A stretch of DNA of 5,613 nucleotides from CAZOSF01 sp964582415 (GTDB lineage Bacteria > Bacteroidota > Bacteroidia > Flavobacteriales > Flavobacteriaceae). The notes beneath the pieces are model-generated. The model searched no databases and had not been told where the DNA came from. It saw nothing but the letters and a program-made list of their open reading frames with translations. Within the stretch, counting starts at the first letter, position 1. Each line of letters opens with the position of its first letter. Positions 1 through 5,613 of the stretch are shown here, one piece after another. The translations under genes and the position numbers were made by a program. Where the stretch lies: contig CAZOSF010000108.1 of NCBI GenBank assembly GCA_964582415.1, positions 1 through 5,613 on the forward strand, in the 5' to 3' direction.

Positions 1-84
1 GCATGAAATTGGGTATGGTCTTAACAAATATAAAGTTTCTACAGAAACATTTTCTTTTAAGGGTAGAATGGTATCCCTAAGTTA
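1..84. other. Left-edge intergenic segment without a recognisable gene
   Basis: This is the AT-rich sequence after the dehydratase stop. No coding region is recognisable on either strand. It holds the possible -7 element at 25-32, a small inverted repeat TTTCT-AC-AGAAA at 36-47 just upstream of it, and a weak imperfect stem (TTAAGGG at 57-63 with CCCTAA at 75-80). That stem is not followed by a T-tract on the minus strand, so I do not call a terminator. Whether the operon continues past the left edge cannot be told. Confidence 0.5.
25..32 (-). promoter_or_regulatory. Possible Bacteroidota -7 promoter element for the gene beyond the left edge
   Basis: The minus strand reads TATATTTG, a full match to the TAnnTTTG -7 consensus of Bacteroidota sigma factors. 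It lies in the intergenic DNA after the dehydratase stop and points toward the left edge. No good -33 TTTG or TTG is seen at the usual distance, and such an AT-rich octamer can occur by chance. An ATG at 4-2 on the same strand could be a following start but has no ribosome-binding site. Confidence 0.2.
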
Positions 85-2028
85 TTAACTATCATTGGAA
101 TCCAATTCTTCAAAAATGGAGTTCTCACTTTTGAATTCTGGCACTAATTCTTTCAACAAACTAACGACCCTCAGATCGTCATGTTGGGCGGCTGTTTTGA
201 TCAGTTCTTTTATTTTTTTCTTGATAGAATTAAAGGGTGGATGCACATCTTTGGAAATCAAAATTTTTGAATGGTGGGTGGGAAGTGTAGTTGATGAGTC
301 GCTTAATAGTTCCTCATACAATTTTTCACCTGGACGCAGACCTGTAATTTCAATATCTATATCCTCGTAAGGCTCTAAGCCCGAAAGTCGAATCATTTTT
401 TCGGCCAGATCCATAATTTTAACAGGTTTTCCCATATCAAAAACAAAAATTTCACCTCCCTTTCCCATAGTTCCAGCCTGTAGTACCAGCTGACAAGCTT
501 CCGAGATGGTCATGAAATAACGGATGATCTCTCTGTGGGTTACTGTGACGGGACCACCATATTCAATTTGCTTTTTAAAATGCGGAATAACAGAACCACT
601 GGAACCCAGAACATTACCAAATCTAGTGGTGATGAAGCGCGTGTAGACGCCCTTTTCGTTATGCAGGGATTGTACATACATTTCTGCCAACCGTTTGGAA
701 GCACCCATCACATTGGTTGGGTTTACGGCTTTATCGGTTGAAACCATGACGAATTTTTCTATTTCATACTTCATCGCTAACACGGATAAATTTACCGTTC
801 CCAGCACATTCACGTAGATAGCTTCATGTGGATTTCGCTCTATCAATGGTACATGTTTGTAAGCAGCGACATGATAGATTAAATCAAAAGAATATTTTTC
901 AAACATTCTCTCCATGCGATACATATTACTTATATCCGCCAATTCAATAATAAAAGGCAAACGGGAACCTTTTTGTTGAAACTTGAGTTCCAACTCATGT
1001 AAGGCAGATTCGGCCTGATCTAAAATGACGACCAATTTAGGACTGAATTTTTCCAGTTGTCGCACAATTTCACTTCCAATAGATCCAGCCCCACCGGTCA
1101 CCAAAATAGTCTTACCCCGTAGATCTTGACTGATCTTCTCGTTCTCGATTTCAATCTCCGGGCGCTCCAGCAAATCTTCAATCTGAAGTGGTTTTATTTG
1201 CTTGCGAATATCTTCTTTATTGTTCCATTTTTGAACGGACGGAACGTTTAAAACCCCAATATTGAGGGAGAGACATTCATCCACAATTTTGTTTCGCCAT
1301 TTATTTGAAAGTGAATCACCAATAATCATAACAGAATCCAACTCCAATTCTTTCAGCGTTTCTTTGAAAGTACCTTTTACCGGAATGACTGGCCTTCCCA
1401 AAATTTTATATCGTTTCGATCCAACCTGATTGGTAATAAATCCAGTTAAACGAAAAGGTGACGACGATTCCATAATCAAAGCTCGACCCAAGGAAATACT
1501 GTCGTCATCAACACCAATGATGGCGACCTTCTTTTTGAATTCCGTAATGGAAATATTCTTGAGATACTGATAGCCTTCTTTCACTGCAACCCTGAACATC
1601 AACATCATCAAAAATGAAATCAGGGCATAAAGAATGATGGAGGTCGTTAAAAATATTTTCGAGTCATTCACCAATTCATAAGCGACATTCATCGCTATGA
1701 GTGAAAGAAAGGTAAACAAGGATGCCAAGGCCAGTTTGGCGAGATCCATAAATGTGGAATGCCGAATGATGCCCGAAAAGGTTCTAAAAATGAAGAAAAA
1801 GACAACGTTTACTGCGATGAAAATAAATCCTTGTTCAAAAAGGGAAAGTGTGTCAAGAAAGCGGATCGGTGTCCCTTGGATTATTAGTATCGTTAAGATA
1901 AAAGAAAGTACACTGATTAGAATATCCAATAAAACAACAATCCACCGCGGTAGATAGCGCTGGTCTAATAAACCAATACGGTTATCCCCGGCATAAAGCC
2001 TATCTAGTATGGTACTAATTTTGGACAC
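85..2028 (-). CDS. pglF: Membrane-bound UDP-GlcNAc 4,6-dehydratase, PglF/WbpM type
   Basis: This inner-membrane enzyme should catalyse the first pathway step, NAD-dependent dehydration of UDP-GlcNAc to UDP-2-acetamido-2,6-dideoxy-4-hexulose. At 647 residues it is the long form. Four hydrophobic segments lie at about 29-51, 66-83, 97-118 and 126-146. A middle Rossmann-like domain (about 165-290) begins VAIIGVDDDSISLG. The catalytic extended short-chain dehydrogenase domain (about 305-575) has the NAD motif TGGAGSIGSE (311-320), AAYKHVPL (388-395) and STDKAVNPTNVMGASKR (430-446). There the usual Tyr of YxxxK is replaced by Met441, followed by Lys445, and Thr431-Asp432-Lys433 form the rest of the PglF-type active site. 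TGLRPGEKLYEELL (562-575) closes the domain. The start codon is GTG: TAG is in frame two codons upstream, and the next Met is residue 94, after two membrane segments. The gene follows the aminotransferase by 31 bp. Use of the product for QuiNAc or FucNAc is possible elsewhere, but the neighbours point to bacillosamine. Confidence 0.95.
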   Translation of the reverse strand: MSKISTILDRLYAGDNRIGLLDQRYLPRWIVVLLDILISVLSFILTILIIQGTPIRFLDTLSLFEQGFIFIAVNVVFFFIFRTFSGIIRHSTFMDLAKLALASLFTFLSLIAMNVAYELVNDSKIFLTTSIILYALISFLMMLMFRVAVKEGYQYLKNISITEFKKKVAIIGVDDDSISLGRALIMESSSPFRLTGFITNQVGSKRYKILGRPVIPVKGTFKETLKELELDSVMIIGDSLSNKWRNKIVDECLSLNIGVLNVPSVQKWNNKEDIRKQIKPLQIEDLLERPEIEIENEKISQDLRGKTILVTGGAGSIGSEIVRQLEKFSPKLVVILDQAESALHELELKFQQKGSRLPFIIELADISNMYRMERMFEKYSFDLIYHVAAYKHVPLIERNPHEAIYVNVLGTVNLSVLAMKYEIEKFVMVSTDKAVNPTNVMGASKRLAEMYVQSLHNEKGVYTRFITTRFGNVLGSSGSVIPHFKKQIEYGGPVTVTHREIIRYFMTISEACQLVLQAGTMGKGGEIFVFDMGKPVKIMDLAEKMIRLSGLEPYEDIDIEITGLRPGEKLYEELLSDSSTTLPTHHSKILISKDVHPPFNSIKKKIKELIKTAAQHDDLRVVSLLKELVPEFKSENSIFEELDSNDS

Positions 2029-2036
2029 TACCTAAA
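2026..2036 (-). promoter_or_regulatory. GTG start and weak ribosome-binding site of the dehydratase gene
   Basis: Read on the minus strand this is TTTAGGTAGTG. An AGG sits only 2 nt before GTG, closer than an ideal Shine-Dalgarno. The TAG inside the same stretch (2034-2032) is in frame and excludes any earlier start. Because the first internal ATG comes 93 codons later, inside the membrane region, GTG is the only sensible initiator near the N-terminus. Confidence 0.7.
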
Positions 2037-2059
2037 TTTGAAACGAATATACAGATTCT

Positions 2060-3196
2060 CTAGACGAATTTTGAGAGCAAGGCTTCAATTCTTCCCCAAT
2101 CCTCCTCGGTTAAGTTGGAACCTGAAGGCAAGCAAAGTCCGCTATCGAATAAGAATTCTGAAACCCCTTTCCCATAAAAAGGAAATTTTTCGAAAACCGG
2201 CTGCAAATGCAATGGTTTCCAAAGTGGTCTGGACTCAATGTTTTCAGCTTCCAGGGCTAGTCTAAGTTCCTCTCTAGTAAATGAACATTGCATCTTATCC
2301 AAGAGAATACAGGTCAACCAATGATTAGAGAAATATCGCTCATCAGACTCGGAAAAAACCGAAACTCCTTCCCAATTCTTGAAGAAACCCAAATATCGAT
2401 CATGGTTGGTTCTACGCTGCGCAACCCTTTCGGAAAGTACTTCCATTTGTCCACGACCAATACCCGCACACACATTGCTTAAACGATAGTTATAACCAAT
2501 TTCTGAATGTTGGTAGTGCGGGGCATGATCCCTAGCCTGTGTTGCCAAAAAGACCGCCTTCTGTTTATCCTTTTCAGATTTTGAAACCAACGCCCCACCC
2601 CCGGAGGTGGTTATAATTTTGTTACCGTTGAAGGACAATATGGAAAGGTCGCCAAAAGTGCCACACTTTTTTTCATTGTATGTGCTCCCCAAGGCTTCTG
2701 CTGCATCTTCAATCAAAGGAATCTCATAGCGATGGCAAATGGACCTGATTTCATCGACTTGAAATGGCATTCCATACAAATGGACCGCGATGACGGCTTT
2801 GGGTTTTTTCCCTTTAGCTATTCTATCTTTGACTGCCATTTCCAACAGCTCTGGATCGATATTCCACGTGTTCTTTTCGCTATCTACGAAAATTGGGATG
2901 GCTCCTTGATATCGAATGGGATTGGCCGAGGCACTGAACGTGAAACTCTGACAAATTACCTCATCTCCTTCCGATACGCCCAATAGAATCAAGGCAAGAT
3001 GAAGGGCTGCTGTACCGGAACTCAATGCCGCTACATGAACAGTATCTCCCAAAAATCCTTCCAAATCCTTTTCGAAACCAGATACATTTGGACCCAATGG
3101 AGCAATCCAATTCGTATCGAAGGCCTCCTGAACAAAAGCCGCTTCGGTACCCCCCATATGGGGTGAGGAAAGATATATACGATTGGAATGTGACAT
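2060..3196 (-). CDS. pglE: PglE-type PLP-dependent UDP-4-keto-6-deoxy-sugar aminotransferase (DegT/DnrJ/EryC1 family)
   Basis: This cytosolic enzyme should transfer an amino group, from glutamate in known homologues, to C4 of UDP-2-acetamido-2,6-dideoxy-4-hexulose, making the substrate of the preceding acetyltransferase. The 378-residue fold-type I aminotransferase shows SSPHMGGTE (10-18), NWIAPLGP (29-36), the phosphate-binding SSGTAALH (59-66), Asp164 in LIEDAAEALGS for the pyridine nitrogen, and Lys193 in SFNGNKIITTSGGG for the PLP Schiff base. Further on are YNYRLSN (235-241), ESRPLWKPLH (321-330) and GLCLPSGS (353-360). These blocks match Campylobacter PglE as I remember it in order, spacing and wording, closer than to generic DegT proteins. 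Amination at C4 could give a gluco (bacillosamine) or galacto (AATGal, as with WcfR) product, and the sequence alone does not settle this. Its ATG overlaps the previous stop as TAATG, with no Shine-Dalgarno sequence, suggesting translational coupling. All catalytic residues are present. Confidence 0.94.
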   Translation of the reverse strand: MSHSNRIYLSSPHMGGTEAAFVQEAFDTNWIAPLGPNVSGFEKDLEGFLGDTVHVAALSSGTAALHLALILLGVSEGDEVICQSFTFSASANPIRYQGAIPIFVDSEKNTWNIDPELLEMAVKDRIAKGKKPKAVIAVHLYGMPFQVDEIRSICHRYEIPLIEDAAEALGSTYNEKKCGTFGDLSILSFNGNKIITTSGGGALVSKSEKDKQKAVFLATQARDHAPHYQHSEIGYNYRLSNVCAGIGRGQMEVLSERVAQRRTNHDRYLGFFKNWEGVSVFSESDERYFSNHWLTCILLDKMQCSFTREELRLALEAENIESRPLWKPLHLQPVFEKFPFYGKGVSEFLFDSGLCLPSGSNLTEEDWGRIEALLSKFV

Positions 3197-3198
3197 TA
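3194..3198 (-). promoter_or_regulatory. TAATG stop-start overlap, acetyltransferase to aminotransferase
   Basis: The TAA stop of the acetyltransferase gene and the ATG of the aminotransferase gene overlap by one base as TAATG on the minus strand. The bases upstream are AT-rich without a ribosome-binding motif, so translation of the aminotransferase is probably coupled to the preceding gene. Coupling is inferred from the arrangement. Confidence 0.75.
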
Positions 3199-3837
3199 AT
3201 GAAATTTAATTGGTTTGGCAGGAGCTCCCACCGCCGTGCAATTAGGAGGTAAATCTTTCGTCACTACAGCTCCAGCACCAACAATAGTATATTCTCCTAC
3301 CGCAACTTGATTAATGATTGTGGCACCCGTGCCCACATAAACACCTTCGGCTAATTCAACTTCTCCACTAATATTGGTCCCAGGCATAATAGATGTGAAT
3401 TTTCCAATCGTGGAATCGTGTCCTACAGTACAGTTAAGATTAATGGTCACACATTCGGCGATGTCAATATCACAAGTAATAACCGTTCCTTCACAAATAA
3501 TGGAACCTTTACCAACAGATATTGTAGTATTTACTTTTACGTTTGGATGAATTAAGGAAACCAATGAGTTGGGATCTAAATGATGATAAATGTTTTTCTT
3601 TGTTCTAGGATTACCAATGGCTAACACAAATTTGGTGTTGTTGGGTAAATCATTCAAACAGTCCATTCCACCCAATACTTCGATTCCGTGAATTTTGGAG
3701 CCAATTGGGATGCCATCATCGATAAATCCAACAATGGAGTATATTTTTTCTTTTGAAGAATCGTTGATAGAATCAATTAGACATTTAACCTCTCTTCCAA
3801 AACCCCCAGCTCCTATAATGACAATATCCGTTTTCAT
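3196..3837 (-). CDS. pglD: PglD-type UDP-4-amino-sugar N-acetyltransferase (left-handed beta-helix)
   Basis: This protein probably acetylates the 4-amino group of UDP-2-acetamido-4-amino-2,4,6-trideoxyhexose with acetyl-CoA, giving UDP-N,N'-diacetylbacillosamine. Its 213 residues fall into two parts, as in PglD and NeuD-like enzymes. An N-terminal Rossmann-like UDP-sugar-binding domain starts IVIIGAGGFGREV (5-17) and has VGFIDDG near 36-42 and FVLAIGNP at 70-77. From about residue 97 to 205 there is a hexapeptide-repeat beta-helix, with I/V-G-x-x-(S/T/A) steps such as ISVGKGSII, STIGKFTSI and YVGTGATI. His140 in CTVGHD corresponds to the catalytic His of PglD. It ends VGAPAKPIKF, the usual end of this superfamily. 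The start shares ATGA with the preceding stop, and its TAA overlaps the next ATG. A NeuD-like O-acetyltransferase role is the alternative; the flanking PglC and PglE homologues favour PglD. Confidence 0.9.
   Translation of the reverse strand: MKTDIVIIGAGGFGREVKCLIDSINDSSKEKIYSIVGFIDDGIPIGSKIHGIEVLGGMDCLNDLPNNTKFVLAIGNPRTKKNIYHHLDPNSLVSLIHPNVKVNTTISVGKGSIICEGTVITCDIDIAECVTINLNCTVGHDSTIGKFTSIMPGTNISGEVELAEGVYVGTGATIINQVAVGEYTIVGAGAVVTKDLPPNCTAVGAPAKPIKFH
3834..3837 (-). promoter_or_regulatory. ATGA stop-start overlap, phosphoglycosyl transferase to acetyltransferase
   Basis: The TGA of the phosphoglycosyl transferase gene and the ATG of the acetyltransferase gene share bases as ATGA on the minus strand. 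No Shine-Dalgarno precedes it, so termination-reinitiation coupling is the likely way the acetyltransferase is translated. The overlap is seen directly; the coupling is inferred. Confidence 0.75.
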
Positions 3838-4439
3838 TTATTCCCTGGAAATCTTTCAGCAGTTGCACTTCCTTCCATATTAATGTCGGAAGCGGCAAAT
3901 ACCTTTTCGATCGTTTTTATTAAAATTTTCATATCCAATACAAAACTACAGTTTTGAACATAGAAAGCATCGTATTCGAATTTTTTATTCCAGGAGATTG
4001 CATTTCTTCCATTGACTTGTGCCCAACCTGTAATTCCCGGCTTCACTTCATGTCGCCGTTTTTGAAAATCATTATACAGTGGTAAGTATTCGGGTAGCAA
4101 AGGACGTGGTCCAACAAAACTCATCTCCCCTTTCACAACATTCCACAATTGGGGCAGTTCATCCATCGATGTTTTTCGAATGAATCGACCCACAGGGGTG
4201 AGACGCTCCGCATCGGGAAGTAGTTTCCCCTGACGGTCTCTTTTATCGTTCATCGTTCGAAATTTGACTATAGTGAAAAGCCGTTCATTTTTACCTGGGC
4301 GAACTTGTCTGAAGAAAATCTTCCCATGGTTGTTCATCAATAGAACTATGCTAACCACCACCATAATGGGAGACAGTATGATAAATAGAATCATCCCTAC
4401 AAAAATATCAGCTATGGGTTTGAGGAATTTTCGATACAT
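3834..4439 (-). CDS. pglC: PglC-type monotopic phosphoglycosyl transferase (initiating sugar-phosphate transferase)
   Basis: This enzyme starts lipid-linked glycan assembly by moving a sugar-1-phosphate from a UDP-sugar to undecaprenyl phosphate at the inner face of the cytoplasmic membrane. At 201 residues it is the small, catalytic-core form, without the N-terminal membrane domain of WbaP-like enzymes. One hydrophobic segment (about residues 8-35) contains Ser23-Pro24, the helix-breaking pair that makes the re-entrant membrane hairpin in PglC. Then follow FRQVRPGKN (43-51), KFRTM (59-63), the catalytic pair Asp93-Glu94 in TSMDELPQLW, GPRPLLPEYL (110-119) and VKPGITGWAQVNGRN (132-146). The Asp-Glu numbering coincides with that remembered for Campylobacter concisus PglC. 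The tail SDINMEGSATAERF is typical of bacterial PglC-like proteins. The TGA stop overlaps the next ATG as ATGA. The neighbouring genes suggest UDP-diNAcBac as substrate; a UDP-4-amino sugar or a galacto epimer (as for WcfS) remains possible. Confidence 0.95.
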   Translation of the reverse strand: MYRKFLKPIADIFVGMILFIILSPIMVVVSIVLLMNNHGKIFFRQVRPGKNERLFTIVKFRTMNDKRDRQGKLLPDAERLTPVGRFIRKTSMDELPQLWNVVKGEMSFVGPRPLLPEYLPLYNDFQKRRHEVKPGITGWAQVNGRNAISWNKKFEYDAFYVQNCSFVLDMKILIKTIEKVFAASDINMEGSATAERFPGNK

Positions 4440-4448
4440 ACTATAAAG

Positions 4449-5612
4449 TTAGGAATTCTCTTTAATCAGGCTCTCATATTCCCCACGGAGCAATTGCCAA
4501 ATCCTTTCTCTTTGAAAATCCTTTTCGATGGATGCCCGAGTATTCCGTTTTATCGATAGAAGCATTTCCTGTTGGTCCATTACAGATCGAATTCGTTGCC
4601 GTAAAGCCACAGTATCTTTTGGGGGTATTAACCAACCATTTACACCATGCACAATCAATTCATTACAGCCATTAATATCGGACGCAATCACGGGGACTTC
4701 CATGGCTAATGCCTGCATTACGGAATTGGGAAAACCCTCACGGTAACTCGGAAACACGAATATACTACTGATTGCCAGATAGGGCCTCACATCCAATTGA
4801 AAGCCAACAGGATGAATTTTGGGATGCGTTTCTATTGTTTCCAGTATGTCTTTATCTAAAGGGTCGAGATCAGCTTCCAACGGACCAACAAGCACCAAAT
4901 AAATATCTTCTCGGTCCTTGGCAACTTCTGTGAATGCCCGTATCAATTCATGTATACCCTTATCTCGCACCAACCTACCGATAAAGGAAAGAACTGTTGC
5001 AGTTTTTGGGAGATTCAGTAATTCCTTGAATTTCCTTTTTTGATCTTCAGTATAGATTACTGGATCAAAATAGTTCAAGTTGATACCATTCGAACTTCCC
5101 TTTCCTATTATTTTTAGTTTTGAAGGAACGGTTAGTTTTTCTTCCAAGATAAATTCATAAAGGCCTTTGGAGTTGGGATAGACTCTCGTGGACAAACGAT
5201 AGGTAAATCGCTCAATTCTCAACAATAGAAATCTCTTAAAGCCATTAGCTTCCATTAAGGGAAGTCCGGCGACGGTATGCATTCTTATTGGAACACCTGC
5301 CATATATGCTGCAAACATGCCCAATAGTCCCGCCTTGGGTGTATGGCTATGAACGATGGTTGGTTTTTCTTTTTTAAGAAATTTAAATAGTTTCCACAAG
5401 GCCTGTAAATCTTTGATAGGCGTTATTTTCCTAGTAAATGAAATTGGAAACCAGTCGACACCTTGCTCCTCTGCCACCTTTTGCAACTCCTCAGGAGTAG
5501 AACTAACAGCTATGACGTTGTAAAATTCTGACATATAGCCCAATTGCCCTTCCAATAACTTCTGAAGAGAGATTGGTACTGTAGTTATTCGTATTAGTTT
5601 TGGTTTTGACAT
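4449..5612 (-). CDS. GT4-family glycosyltransferase, probable second-sugar transferase
   Basis: This 387-residue cytoplasmic or membrane-associated enzyme probably transfers a sugar from a nucleotide donor to the lipid-linked sugar made by the next gene product. It has the two-lobed GT-B layout. The N-terminal acceptor lobe starts RITTVPISL and carries VHSHTPKAG (residues 87-95) and HTVAGLP (112-118). The C-terminal donor lobe carries FIGRLVRDKG (210-219), then SYREGFPNS (289-297) and DINGCNE (312-318). The usual GT4 EX7E pair reads Glu292 and Gln300, so the second Glu is replaced. There is no signal peptide or transmembrane segment. The ATG lies one base from the window edge, but the N-terminus looks natural for the family, so the gene is probably complete. 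It stops 9 bp before the phosphoglycosyl transferase. The position matches pglA of Campylobacter, but donor, acceptor and linkage are unknown, so no symbol is given. Family assignment is firm; specificity is inference. Confidence 0.9.
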   Translation of the reverse strand: MSKPKLIRITTVPISLQKLLEGQLGYMSEFYNVIAVSSTPEELQKVAEEQGVDWFPISFTRKITPIKDLQALWKLFKFLKKEKPTIVHSHTPKAGLLGMFAAYMAGVPIRMHTVAGLPLMEANGFKRFLLLRIERFTYRLSTRVYPNSKGLYEFILEEKLTVPSKLKIIGKGSSNGINLNYFDPVIYTEDQKRKFKELLNLPKTATVLSFIGRLVRDKGIHELIRAFTEVAKDREDIYLVLVGPLEADLDPLDKDILETIETHPKIHPVGFQLDVRPYLAISSIFVFPSYREGFPNSVMQALAMEVPVIASDINGCNELIVHGVNGWLIPPKDTVALRQRIRSVMDQQEMLLSIKRNTRASIEKDFQRERIWQLLRGEYESLIKENS

Positions 5613-5613
5613 A

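Larger units (their letters stand above)
85..5612 (-). other. Five-gene bacillosamine-type operon segment (pglA-like, pglC, pglD, pglE, pglF order)
   Basis: Five co-directional genes with junctions of 9 bp, a 4-base ATGA overlap, a 1-base TAATG overlap and 31 bp leave no room for an internal terminator, so they are inferred to be co-transcribed. Four encode the three UDP-diNAcBac biosynthetic enzymes and the transferase that loads the sugar onto undecaprenyl phosphate. The fifth encodes the likely second transferase. The operon extends beyond the right edge or starts there; no promoter is visible because only one base precedes the first ATG. Confidence 0.85.

Noticed and set aside
2..50. ATG at 50 or at 4 on the minus strand as the start of another gene
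   Set aside because: The ATG at 50 reaches a TAG after two further codons. The ATG at 4 runs off the edge after one codon and has no ribosome-binding motif, so neither can be supported.
57..80. Possible terminator stem TTAAGGG / CCCTAA after the dehydratase gene
   Set aside because: Only about six imperfect pairs with an 11-base loop, and the minus strand continues with A-rich rather than T-rich sequence, so it does not look like an intrinsic terminator.
213..219. Run of seven A residues on the coding strand in the dehydratase C-terminal region, as a slippage or frameshift site
   Set aside because: The codon phase (AAG AAA AAA ATA) does not give a standard X XXY YYZ slippery heptamer. The frame continues normally, and such a run is expected in a Lys-rich stretch of AT-rich DNA.
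95..370. Plus-strand open frame of 91 codons opposite the dehydratase C-terminus
   Set aside because: It lies wholly antisense to a well-supported gene, shows no family motif, and its composition mirrors the opposite frame. The other plus-strand open frames (for example 535-741, 1697-1957, 2038-2265, 2732-2986 and 4528-4746) are rejected for the same reason.
2044..2051. TATATTCG before the dehydratase gene as an internal promoter
   Set aside because: It differs from TAnnTTTG by one base, and the nearest TTG on the strand is about 26 bases away, too far for the usual -33/-7 spacing. Read-through from the aminotransferase gene is simpler.

Overview
The window looks like a stretch of a surface-glycan or protein-glycosylation locus from a member of the Bacteroidota, most likely a flavobacterium. 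That assignment rests on the protein style, the moderately AT-rich DNA, the near absence of Shine-Dalgarno sequences in front of tightly packed genes, and a glycosyltransferase and phosphoglycosyl transferase that read like flavobacterial homologues. It is an inference from memory of these families, not from a database search.

All five genes lie on the minus strand and fill almost the whole window. In transcription order (high to low coordinates) they are: a GT4-type glycosyltransferase (5612-4449); a small PglC-type phosphoglycosyl transferase (4439-3834); a PglD-type sugar N-acetyltransferase (3837-3196); a PglE-type PLP aminotransferase (3196-2060); and a membrane-bound PglF/WbpM-type UDP-GlcNAc 4,6-dehydratase (2028-85). 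The junctions are 9 bp, an ATGA overlap, a TAATG overlap and 31 bp, so the genes almost certainly form one operon segment. The first gene's ATG lies one base inside the right edge, so its promoter is not visible. The 84 bases at the left edge are the start of an intergenic region or leader before whatever follows.

Together the proteins make a coherent pathway. The dehydratase converts UDP-GlcNAc to the UDP-4-keto-6-deoxy sugar, the aminotransferase makes the 4-amino sugar, and the acetyltransferase gives UDP-2,4-diacetamido-2,4,6-trideoxyhexose, most simply UDP-N,N'-diacetylbacillosamine. The phosphoglycosyl transferase then places the sugar phosphate on undecaprenyl phosphate, and the GT4 enzyme probably adds the second sugar. 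Transcription order is the exact reverse of reaction order. As far as I recall, it is also the relative order pglA-pglC-pglD-pglE-pglF of the Campylobacter jejuni N-glycosylation locus. The flippase, any polymerase or oligosaccharyltransferase, and the later transferases are not in the window, so the final product (O-antigen, capsule, exopolysaccharide or glycoprotein glycan) cannot be decided here.

I found no RNA gene, mobile element, CRISPR array, convincing terminator or clear novel system. The noteworthy points are the conserved gene order, the GTG start of the dehydratase, and a few active-site or motif variations.
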